Below, piece by piece: positions 1 to 6,533 of a stretch of DNA of 11,252 bases. The translations under genes and the position numbers were made by a program. Positions within the stretch are counted from its first letter, which is position 1. Every line of letters starts with the position of its first letter. Below the pieces are notes generated by a model. It ran no database searches. It was not told the DNA's origin and saw only the letters and a list, made by a program, of their open reading frames with translations. The DNA is from Legionella sp. (GTDB lineage Bacteria > Pseudomonadota > Gammaproteobacteria > Legionellales > Legionellaceae), in the NCBI GenBank assembly GCA_004297865.1, contig SCSO01000197.1:1-11252 (forward strand), given 5' to 3'.

Positions 1-1186
1 TAAAATCGGTTTGATCAATAATGTGACCTAACATTATTTGTGGATTAATGATGCCTAACATGAAGCCATAAAAGGTGTCTTGTTTTAAAATAGGACTAAA
101 GAGAAGTACCCTTTGTTCATTAAGTTTTAAATTCACGGGTGAGCTTAGTAGCGTGTTTTCTTCTTCAATACTCTGTTTACTGATTTCTTGTAATTTAGGA
201 TAACTTGCGAGGTTAAATTCCTCCGCATCTTCATTACCCACTTGGGGCTCTACCCAGTTGACTCGATAATTTTTATCTATCCATTCAATGGCGCTATAGC
301 CTCGTTGATCATGAATATAATGACGTATATCTTCCCGCCATTCTTTTTCAGGCGTATTTTCTCTAGTAAGCCAACGATAAGTAATTCTGGAAAATGAACT
401 TACGCGTTCTTGCATATGCGCCGTGATAATATCACCAATACTGTTGATTTTGATGTTCAAAAGAATATTAAAATAGTTTTCCTGATTCCTTTTTATGGAT
501 TGCCATCCCATAAACACAGTATTAAATATAATAAAAGTGATAAATAGCGGGGCTAAAGGAAGGTAATTGTTTTTATTTTTCGAATACACATAACAAATGA
601 TAGCAAACCCCAAAATTATAAGACCTATTGCGGTATGCAAGGCGATTTTTATCCATTGTCCTATCCCATAATGCAGGGTGTAGTCGGTAAAATAGCCTAT
701 AAAGGTTAAAAAACCGAGGCTTATGATAAGAAAGCTATTAAATAAATAAATCCAGGCGTAACGTGGAGAATAAGAATAACTCATCATAAATAGGGTAACT
801 GCTATAAAAATAAATCCCATAGTCGTGTTAGGGGCCATTCGTCCGGGGTACTTGGGCGTATTGGTGAGGTAAGCCTGAATAAAGAGCTGATCAATGCCCA
901 GATTAAGGTTAAAGGTATATTCTATTAAGGTGGTGCCTGCCATGATTATTACTAAAGCGATGGGTATGTAGCTCCATTTGTTAAGATTATTATTTAATAG
1001 GATTAAAGCAATACCGCTTAGCACAAAGCACAAGGCTGTATTGAATTGCATGGGGCTGAATCGAGGATGAATTTGGATCAAAAAAATCCAATGATTTAGC
1101 CAACCGATAAGCACTAGTAATCCTAAGAGTAAGCAGAATACCCCTAAAATATTGGTTATTGTGTGATGACGAATTTTATCGGTCAT
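1..1186 (-). CDS. CHASE-domain membrane sensor protein, N-terminal part (C-terminus outside window)
   Basis: The frame stays open from an ATG at 1186 to the window edge, giving 395 residues and no stop. Hydrophobic stretches suggest seven membrane segments near residues 10-30, 46-64, 72-89, 116-136, 144-166, 181-201 and 208-227. Two segments begin with related motifs, SPMQFNTALCF (44-54) and MAPNTTMGF (117-125), and GIDQLF (97-102) lies between them. I know this layout from membrane-bound histidine kinases and diguanylate cyclases. Residues about 237-395 resemble the extracytoplasmic CHASE sensor domain: GYSAIEWIDKNYRVNWVEP (296-314), then VGNEDAE, LSSPVNL and a FSPIL...FYGFMLGI ending. The output domain (kinase or GGDEF/EAL) is not visible, so the signalling chemistry is unknown. 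An AGGGA at 1191-1195 on the minus strand supports this start. The gene is cut by the window, not visibly broken. Confidence 0.8.
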   Translation of the reverse strand, partial: MTDKIRHHTITNILGVFCLLLGLLVLIGWLNHWIFLIQIHPRFSPMQFNTALCFVLSGIALILLNNNLNKWSYIPIALVIIMAGTTLIEYTFNLNLGIDQLFIQAYLTNTPKYPGRMAPNTTMGFIFIAVTLFMMSYSYSPRYAWIYLFNSFLIISLGFLTFIGYFTDYTLHYGIGQWIKIALHTAIGLIILGFAIICYVYSKNKNNYLPLAPLFITFIIFNTVFMGWQSIKRNQENYFNILLNIKINSIGDIITAHMQERVSSFSRITYRWLTRENTPEKEWREDIRHYIHDQRGYSAIEWIDKNYRVNWVEPQVGNEDAEEFNLASYPKLQEISKQSIEEENTLLSSPVNLKLNEQRVLLFSPILKQDTFYGFMLGIINPQIMLGHIIDQTDF

Positions 1187-1224
1187 ATCGTCCCTGATCC
1201 TAATAATGGCACTTACTTAAGCGC

Positions 1225-1246
1225 CAGAAAAATATCCGGTTTTCTG
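1225..1246 (-). other. small hairpin in the sensor gene leader
   Basis: CAGAAAA (1225-1231) and TTTTCTG (1240-1246) form a 7-bp inverted repeat with an 8-base loop. It lies inside the predicted leader, about 40 bases before the ATG. Its A/T-rich stem is weak, and it may have no function. Confidence 0.3.
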
Positions 1247-1273
1247 CCAGTTAACTAATTGTTTTCTCGATAA

Positions 1274-1283
1274 TAAGTATAGA
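1274..1283 (-). promoter_or_regulatory. sigma-S-like -10 element upstream of the CHASE sensor
   Basis: The minus strand reads TCTATACTTA, which fits the extended -10 preferred by RpoS holoenzyme (KCTAYACTTA type). No good -35 box lies at the usual spacing, which is common for sigma-S promoters. Transcription would begin near 1269 and leave a leader of about 83 bases before the ATG at 1186. This is motif matching only. Confidence 0.45.
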
Positions 1284-1312
1284 CTATTGCCGTAAATTGG
1301 GTTGGAAAGTAC

Positions 1313-1344
1313 AAAATTAAGGCTGGCTGAGCTAACTCAGCCAG
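1313..1344 (-). terminator. Rho-independent-like terminator after mlaA
   Basis: A perfect 9-bp stem, CTGGCTGAG/CTCAGCCAG (1323-1344, 4-base loop), lies 21 bases beyond the mlaA stop. On the minus strand it is followed by CCTTAATTTT, an interrupted U-rich tail. There is no U-tract in the plus direction. It probably separates mlaA from the downstream sensor gene, which seems to have its own promoter. Confidence 0.65.
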
Positions 1345-1365
1345 TAAAATAGGGGGGTAATAGCT

Positions 1366-2130
1366 TTATTCATCCACGTAATCTATACCAGCAGGTTGCT
1401 GCGCTGCGGCTTGTTCATCTGCCTTTTTATCGTCAACATAGAGCGAGCCATTGTCTTGCTCTGTCCCATTAATTAGGTAGTTTCTATGCTGTAAATAAGC
1501 ATCTCTAACGAAGGCATATTTATCTAAGGCCTCTTCCATCATGCGCTCAGCATCGAACATCTGTGAGCGTAAGTCTATGTATCTTAAGGCTAATAAGCCA
1601 TAAATGACGTTATCATTGTTAATATAAACATAGGGGCTATAAAGGGCAAATTGGAATAACCAACCAGTCCCATCTCTTAAAGTACTAGGGCCTAACAATG
1701 GAATGACGAGATAGGGCGATTTTTTATCACCCCATTTGGCAAAAGTAAGTCCTAAATCATTAGAATGGGGGGGTAAGCCAAATTTAGAGGCTACATCGAA
1801 TAAACCTGCTACCCCTAGGGTCGAGTTGATGAAAAAGCGCCAGGTGTCTTTAATCGCCCATTTGCCTTCAGCTTGGAGAATATCGTTACCTACAGTGGGA
1901 ATCATGTCTAAGTTAGTATAAAAATTATTAACCGATTTACGTACAGGTCCGGGAACAATCGCTTTATATAATTTAGCAGGTGGTTTAAGAATGACTGAAT
2001 CGACGGTCATGTTAAAACTATGAACCTTACGGTTAAAAGGCTCAAAAGGATCATCTGGATTGGTACCTTTATGGCAACCGCCGAGTAATAATGTACTTAA
2101 TATCCCTACATAAACTAACTTTAAGCGCAT
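1366..2130 (-). CDS. mlaA: MlaA (VacJ) outer-membrane lipoprotein of phospholipid transport
   Basis: MlaA sits in the outer membrane and removes mislocalised phospholipids from the outer leaflet, passing them to periplasmic MlaC and the inner-membrane MlaFEDB transporter. This 254-residue protein has a lipoprotein signal with lipobox LGGC (16-19), and position +2 is His, which is compatible with outer-membrane sorting. Family landmarks follow in order: NPDDPFEPFNR (24-34), the RFFINSTLGVAGLFDVA block (98-114), SPYLVIPLLGPSTLRDG (138-154), ALRYIDLRS (181-189) and YAFVRDAYLQHR (205-216). The acidic, Ala/Gln-rich tail (about 226-254) is variable in the family. The length is typical for a mature domain of about 210 residues plus a tail. 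AAGGA lies 10 bases before the ATG. The iminopeptidase homologue ends 64 bases upstream on the same strand, so co-transcription is possible. No other mla genes are visible here. Confidence 0.93.
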   Translation of the reverse strand: MRLKLVYVGILSTLLLGGCHKGTNPDDPFEPFNRKVHSFNMTVDSVILKPPAKLYKAIVPGPVRKSVNNFYTNLDMIPTVGNDILQAEGKWAIKDTWRFFINSTLGVAGLFDVASKFGLPPHSNDLGLTFAKWGDKKSPYLVIPLLGPSTLRDGTGWLFQFALYSPYVYINNDNVIYGLLALRYIDLRSQMFDAERMMEEALDKYAFVRDAYLQHRNYLINGTEQDNGSLYVDDKKADEQAAAQQPAGIDYVDE

Positions 2131-2194
2131 GATTTTCTAATCCTTAGAAACTTAAATTGATGTTACACCAGTTTGAGTATCTTGCCTATTAAAA

Positions 2195-3154
2195 CTAACC
2201 AGCATCTAAACCTTGTTTAGAAATATCCTTAGTCGCATAAATCAATGCATCAATAATTCCTGACTCGCGGTCGGAATGCCCTGCATCACGTACAATACGC
2301 AAATTGGAAGAGGGGATGACTTTATGTAATTCCCAGGCTGAGTCTAAAGGGGTGACTAAGTCAAAACGACCGTGAACTATATAAGTAGGAATATGTCTTA
2401 ACTTATGAATGTTTTCCATTACCTGATTTTCTTGAATGAAATAGCGATTGTTGATGAAATGCGACTCTAAAGTAGATAAGGCTAGGGCAAAATGAGGATC
2501 ACTGAATTGATCAATGACATACAAATGCGGTTGCAAACTGCTGCATCGCGCTTGCCATAAAGCCCAATTTTTTGCTGCGGACATGCGGGCTAATTCATTA
2601 GGACCTTGCAGGCAGTCGGCATAATATTGGGGAATATTATCCAAATTTTCCGGAGGCACTATGCTAATAAATTCTTCCCAATAATCCGGATAAACCAAAC
2701 TTGCGCCATGTTTATAAAACCAGTGAATATCCTTTTCCCTTCCTAAAAATATTTGATGTAAGAGCAGACCCTTAATTTGTTGCGGAAATTTTTGCGCGTA
2801 GAGTAAAGCTAATAAAGAACCCCAGCCGCCACCAAACAAAACAAAATCCTTGATGCCTAAATGATCGCGTAGGGCATCGATGTCATCGAGTAAAAGATCA
2901 GTGGTGTTATTTTTGGTTTCCAAATGGGGGGTAGATTTACCACAACCGCGTTGATCAAACATCACGATACGGTAGAGTTGCGGATCAAAAAAACGACGCA
3001 AATGAGGATCTGAGCCTATGCCTGGACCAGCGTGTAAAACAATGACTGGAATACCGTCGGGATTACCTGTTTCTTCCACGTAAAGTTGATGGATATCATC
3101 AACGCGAAATTCGTCTTGCTTATAGGGCTTAATTGCTGGATAAAGGGAGTGCAT
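2195..3154 (-). CDS. Proline iminopeptidase homologue (S33 alpha/beta hydrolase) lacking the nucleophile serine
   Basis: The 319-residue protein aligns along its full length with bacterial proline iminopeptidases (Pip), which release N-terminal proline from peptides. Clear landmarks are YVEETGNPDG (25-34), MFDQRGCGKSTPH (65-77), IFLGREKDIHWFYKHGAS (135-152), and GRFDLVTP and AGHSD with the expected catalytic Asp265 and His293. However, the nucleophile elbow, GGSWGS in the family, reads GGGWGS here (108-113). The serine position is Gly110, codon GGC at 2825-2827. The oxyanion motif HGGPG reads HAGPG (41-45), and the conserved WE of the substrate pocket reads WQ (200-201). The frame is intact and no stops intervene. 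The fold is therefore well supported, but ordinary peptidase activity is doubtful. AAAGGA lies 5 bases before the ATG, and the N-terminus matches the family start. I leave the symbol empty because of the missing nucleophile. Confidence 0.85.
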   Translation of the reverse strand: MHSLYPAIKPYKQDEFRVDDIHQLYVEETGNPDGIPVIVLHAGPGIGSDPHLRRFFDPQLYRIVMFDQRGCGKSTPHLETKNNTTDLLLDDIDALRDHLGIKDFVLFGGGWGSLLALLYAQKFPQQIKGLLLHQIFLGREKDIHWFYKHGASLVYPDYWEEFISIVPPENLDNIPQYYADCLQGPNELARMSAAKNWALWQARCSSLQPHLYVIDQFSDPHFALALSTLESHFINNRYFIQENQVMENIHKLRHIPTYIVHGRFDLVTPLDSAWELHKVIPSSNLRIVRDAGHSDRESGIIDALIYATKDISKQGLDAG

Positions 3155-3370
3155 ATTAATCCTTTAATAATAAAAGCAGTTATTTTGCGCTGGGAAAGAA
3201 ATGAAAGCAAGAGCATAAATAACTTATTGATATTGGACCCTAAGGTGAATGGCATTAAGTTAAGGAATTTTTACCCTGTCATTACCCTAGCCCGTATTAC
3301 GGCTACGGTCGTTTAAGTATGTACCATTCGCATCGCGGACCTCATCGACAATAAATCTCTAAGAGTAAGT

Positions 3371-3399
3371 TTGTCTTTAAGTCCTAAATTGAAGATAAT
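3371..3399 (+). promoter_or_regulatory. sigma-70-type promoter of uvrD
   Basis: TTGTCT (3371-3376, 4 of 6 to consensus) and GATAAT (3394-3399, 5 of 6) are separated by exactly 17 bases. Transcription would begin near 3406, leaving a short leader of about 24 bases that contains AGGA (3418-3421) 8 bases before the ATG. The 275-base divergent gap also has to hold the promoter of the minus-strand iminopeptidase homologue, but I see no convincing box for it. Confidence 0.6.
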
Positions 3400-3429
3400 G
3401 CATCTTTCGTTTTTTCTAGGAATTAATCT

Positions 3430-5598
3430 ATGACCAAAACAACGCTTAAGGGACTTAATGAAAGGCAACATGAGGCGGTCACTTCTCGTTTAGGGAATAC
3501 GTTAATTCTTGCAGGCGCAGGCAGCGGTAAAACCCATGTCTTGGTGAATCGAGTCGCTTGGTTAATTAATGAATTTCATCTCTCACCCCATGCGATTTTG
3601 GCAGTGACCTTTACCAATAAAGCAGCGGGAGAAATGAAAGAGCGTTTGAGTCAGTTGCTAGCTACTCCAATGACAGGTTTGTGGGTAGGAACTTTCCATG
3701 GCCTTTGCCATCGCTTGCTAAGACGACATTTTAAAGAAGCGAAATTACCTGAGCATTTCCATATCTTAGATTCTGATGATCAAACCCGCATGATTAAGCG
3801 AGTGTTAGCTGCTTTAAATTTAGATCCGGATCAATGGCCAGTGAAACAAGCTCAATCTTTTATTAATGGTCGCAAAGATGAAGGAATACGTCCAGAACAT
3901 ATCAATGCCCTAAGCTATGGCCCAACTAAAACATTAGTCGCTATCTACAAAGCCTATGAACAAGCCTGTCAGACAGCTGGTGTTATTGATTTTGCAGAGT
4001 TGATTTTAAGAACTCATGAACTCTTTAGAGATAATCCAGAGATTTTGGAGCATTATCGCCAACGTTTTCAAGCGATCTTAGTTGATGAGTTCCAGGATAC
4101 TAATACGATTCAATATGCCTGGATTAAATTGTTAGCAGGTGAGCATACTGCCGTTCTGGCGGTGGGAGATGATGACCAGTCCATTTACGGTTGGCGCGGA
4201 GCTAAGGTAGAAAACATTCAACAATTTCCTAAGGACTTTAAAGACACCGTTATTATTCGCCTTGAACAAAATTATCGTTCAACGGCTACCATTCTTGAGG
4301 CAGCCAATGCGTTGATTACGAATAATAATCAACGTATGGGCAAAGAACTATGGACTGCCGGGGGTGCTGGTGAAAAAATTTTGGTGTACAGCGCCTTTAA
4401 TGAGTTAGATGAAGCTCGTTACGTCAGTGAACGTATTATGATGGAAATTAATCAAGGGTATAGTGCGGATGAAATTGCCATCTTATATCGTTCTAATGCC
4501 CAATCTCGGGTGATTGAAGAAGCCTTATTGCGGCAAGGAATAGCGTATAGAATCTATGGGGGCGTACGCTTTTTTGATCGCGCAGAAATTAAGGATGCTT
4601 TGGCTTATTTGCGCTTATTGGTCAATCCCAACGATGATACCGCTTTTGATCGTGTAGTGAATTTCCCCGCTAGAGGCATTGGTGAAAAAACTTTAGATGA
4701 TCTCCGTCATCATGCCAGGGCTCATGAATGTTCTTTGTGGGCTGCAGCTAAAACCTTGTTGGAATCTGGAGAGATGGCGCAACGAGCGGCGACTGCTTTG
4801 GTAAAATTTATTTATTTAATTGAGCAATTGCAGCAAAAAACGGCTTATATGGAGTTAGATGAGCAATTAAATGAGGTAATAAAACTCAGTGGTTTACATG
4901 AGCATTTTGGTAAAATTAAAGGGGATAAATCCGAATCGCGTTTGGATAACTTACAAGAATTAGTGAATGCAGCTAAACAATTTCGATATGAACAAGATGT
5001 CGAAGACGAGTTACCTTTAGTCAATGCTTTCTTGGCTCATGCTTCCTTGGAGGCTGGGGAGATGCAAGCGGCAGAACATGAACGTTATGTGCACCTGATG
5101 ACCTTACACTCGGCTAAAGGTTTGGAGTTTCCCATGGTCTTTTTAGTCGGCATGGAAGAGGGGGTTTTTCCTGGAAGACAATCATTGGAAGAACCTGGGC
5201 GGTTAGAAGAGGAACGCCGTTTATGTTATGTCGGTATGACGCGAGCGATGAAAAAATTGATTCTATCCTATGCGGAGGTACGACGCTTGTATGGACGTGA
5301 AGAATACCACAGACCTTCCCGTTTTTTACGAGAATTACCTGAAGCCTTGTTAGACGAAGTTCGGGTAAAAGCCCGTTATCAAACACCACCCGTTATCCGC
5401 CAGAAAAATACTGCTCCGGCTATTACAGCAGCTCCGGCAATTCCTTTGGGCCAATCTGTGGAGCACCCCAAATTTGGTACTGGTGTGGTTTTAGCGGTGG
5501 AGGGTTCAGGAGCGCATACTCGAGTACAGATTAAATTTCAGGAGCATGGGGTGAAATGGTTAGTGCTGGCTTATGCAAATTTGACGGTTACATATTGA
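3430..5598 (+). CDS. uvrD: DNA helicase II (UvrD)
   Basis: UvrD is a superfamily 1A 3'-5' helicase that unwinds nicked duplexes in nucleotide excision and mismatch repair and strips RecA from DNA. At 722 residues it matches the usual length of about 720. The helicase motifs are all present: Walker A AGAGSGKT (28-35), Ia AVTFTNKAAGEMKER (58-72), Ib GTFHGLCHRL (87-96), II VDEFQD (218-223), III GDDDQSIYGWRGA (246-258), IV EQNYRST (279-285), V TLHSAKGLEF (about 558-567) and VI EEERRLCYVGMTRA (about 591-604). The C-terminal end (about 672-722, containing HPKFGTGVV) is the Tudor-like domain that binds RNA polymerase in UvrD/PcrA. This tail, with the length and the lineage, favours UvrD over Rep. 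The start is set by AGGA and a good promoter. No LexA box was found upstream. Confidence 0.97.
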   Translation: MTKTTLKGLNERQHEAVTSRLGNTLILAGAGSGKTHVLVNRVAWLINEFHLSPHAILAVTFTNKAAGEMKERLSQLLATPMTGLWVGTFHGLCHRLLRRHFKEAKLPEHFHILDSDDQTRMIKRVLAALNLDPDQWPVKQAQSFINGRKDEGIRPEHINALSYGPTKTLVAIYKAYEQACQTAGVIDFAELILRTHELFRDNPEILEHYRQRFQAILVDEFQDTNTIQYAWIKLLAGEHTAVLAVGDDDQSIYGWRGAKVENIQQFPKDFKDTVIIRLEQNYRSTATILEAANALITNNNQRMGKELWTAGGAGEKILVYSAFNELDEARYVSERIMMEINQGYSADEIAILYRSNAQSRVIEEALLRQGIAYRIYGGVRFFDRAEIKDALAYLRLLVNPNDDTAFDRVVNFPARGIGEKTLDDLRHHARAHECSLWAAAKTLLESGEMAQRAATALVKFIYLIEQLQQKTAYMELDEQLNEVIKLSGLHEHFGKIKGDKSESRLDNLQELVNAAKQFRYEQDVEDELPLVNAFLAHASLEAGEMQAAEHERYVHLMTLHSAKGLEFPMVFLVGMEEGVFPGRQSLEEPGRLEEERRLCYVGMTRAMKKLILSYAEVRRLYGREEYHRPSRFLRELPEALLDEVRVKARYQTPPVIRQKNTAPAITAAPAIPLGQSVEHPKFGTGVVLAVEGSGAHTRVQIKFQEHGVKWLVLAYANLTVTY

Positions 5599-5627
5599 AT
5601 TTATCGCAGGCAAATGCTAGGGTGCCA

Positions 5628-5656
5628 TTGACGAAGAACTCGATCGCTATTGTACA
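5628..5656 (+). promoter_or_regulatory. possible promoter of the DsbA2-like gene
   Basis: TTGACG (5628-5633) matches the -35 consensus at 5 of 6 positions. The hexamer 17 bases further on is TGTACA, only 3 of 6 to the -10 consensus. The 85-base gap after uvrD has no terminator-like hairpin, so read-through from uvrD is equally possible. Confidence 0.3.
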
Positions 5657-5673
5657 TTTTTTATTAAATTTAA

Positions 5674-5677
5674 GGGG
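5674..5677 (+). promoter_or_regulatory. ribosome binding site supporting a GTG start
   Basis: AAGGGG (5672-5677) lies 6 bases before the GTG at 5684. This start yields a complete signal peptide beginning MKLTNLL. No ATG in this frame lies close enough to compete without cutting into the signal peptide. Confidence 0.75.
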
Positions 5678-5683
5678 AATTGT

Positions 5684-6469
5684 GTGAAATTAACAAACTT
5701 ATTAACAGCAGGAGCGCTGGCTACCTCTTTGGTTTCACCTGCCATAATGGCAGCAGATGCAGCGGCCACCACTTCTAACGATGCGCAAAAAAAAGAAATT
5801 GAGCAAATTGTTCATGATTATTTAGTTAATAATCCAGAAGTTTTGATTGAAGCGTCACAAGCCCTACAAAAGAAACAACAACAAAATATGCAAGAGCAAG
5901 CGCAATCTGCTATTAAAGAAAATGCTGAGACTCTGTTTGATGGCAAATTAACTACAGTAGGTAATATTAAAGGGAATGTTTCGGTGGTTGAATTCTTTGA
6001 CTATCAATGCATCCATTGCAAAAAAATGTCACCGGTTATGGCAAGCTTAGTGAAGAAAGATGGTGGCTTACGTGTGGTTTATAAAGAATTCCCCATTTTC
6101 GGTAAAACCTCAGAAATGGCATCTAGAGCAGCACTTGCAGCGGGTATGCAGGGCAAATACCAAAAAATGCATGAAGCTTTATTACGCTTAGAAAAAGGCC
6201 TAAATGAGCAAATGATTATGGATACTGCGAAGTCTGTTGGTTTGGATATGAAAAAACTGAAAAAAGACATGGACAGTAAAGAAGTTACTGATATTTTAGA
6301 TTCTAACCGTCAGTTGGCTGAAAAATTACACCTCATGGGAACTCCAGCCTTTATCATTGGTTCTACTCCTGATGGTAAATACAAAGCAGGTACCGATACT
6401 TCTTTTGTTCCTGGAGCAGCGAGTGAAGAATCTCTCCAAGAGCTGATAAAGAAAGCAGCTGGTAATTAA
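5684..6469 (+). CDS. DsbA2/Com1-like periplasmic thiol-disulfide oxidoreductase
   Basis: This is a 261-residue DsbA-family thioredoxin-fold protein that forms or isomerises disulfide bonds in secreted proteins. A signal peptide covers about residues 1-23 (basic MKLTN start, hydrophobic core, cleavage near AIMA-ADA). Residues about 32-82 form a Gln/Lys-rich helical region, which in Com1/DsbA2 and DsbC/DsbG-like proteins mediates dimerisation. The redox site is C-I-H-C (109-112) within EFFDYQCIHC, and the cis-proline loop is GTPAFIIG (219-226). The overall plan matches Legionella DsbA2 and Coxiella Com1. In Legionella pneumophila DsbA2 is known as a dual oxidase/isomerase needed for Dot/Icm type IV secretion assembly; the same role here is inference. 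Translation starts at GTG. A strong hairpin follows the stop, before glyQ. A DsbC- or BdbD-like label would be the main alternative. Confidence 0.88.
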   Translation: MKLTNLLTAGALATSLVSPAIMAADAAATTSNDAQKKEIEQIVHDYLVNNPEVLIEASQALQKKQQQNMQEQAQSAIKENAETLFDGKLTTVGNIKGNVSVVEFFDYQCIHCKKMSPVMASLVKKDGGLRVVYKEFPIFGKTSEMASRAALAAGMQGKYQKMHEALLRLEKGLNEQMIMDTAKSVGLDMKKLKKDMDSKEVTDILDSNRQLAEKLHLMGTPAFIIGSTPDGKYKAGTDTSFVPGAASEESLQELIKKAAGN

Positions 6470-6478
6470 GTAATAGTC

Positions 6479-6513
6479 CTCTTAGGTCCCGTGGTTTGTT
6501 CACGGGACCAGAG
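6479..6513 (+). other. strong hairpin between the DsbA2-like gene and glyQ
   Basis: GGTCCCGTG (6485-6493) and CACGGGACC (6501-6509) form a perfect GC-rich 9-bp stem with a 7-base loop. CTCT (6479-6482) and AGAG (6510-6513) extend it by 4 bp past a two-base bulge. No U-tract follows in the plus direction, and on the minus strand the tail is also not U-rich. It ends 20 bases before the glyQ ATG. It may be a Rho-assisted or weak terminator, an mRNA 3'-end stabiliser or an attenuation element; the sequence does not decide. Confidence 0.7.
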
Positions 6514-6533
6514 ATCTAATTGTTGAGAACCGC

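Noticed and set aside
1323..1344. The mlaA hairpin as a mobile-element end or operator
   Set aside because: A single 9-bp palindrome just after a stop codon with a U-rich minus-strand tail is better explained as a terminator.
3276..3291. Possible LexA box upstream of uvrD (CTG followed ten bases later by AGC)
   Set aside because: The LexA consensus needs CTG-N10-CAG. The second half reads AGC, so the site does not fit, and no other candidate lies in the gap.
3290..3308. Hairpin or small RNA around TAGCC...GGCTA in the divergent gap
   Set aside because: Only five outer pairs with an uneven loop and no terminator tail. Too weak to call.
3016..3316. Short open frames overlapping the start of the iminopeptidase homologue on both strands
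   Set aside because: They overlap a well-supported family gene, have no family features and lack good ribosome binding sites. They are frame shadows.
5114..5389. Antisense open frame inside uvrD
   Set aside because: It lies opposite conserved helicase motifs V and VI, so its sequence is forced by uvrD. No protein family is recognisable.
6479..6513. T-box riboswitch before glyQ
   Set aside because: The 64-base gap is too short for a T-box leader, the conserved T-box bulge is absent, and such leaders are a feature of Gram-positive bacteria.
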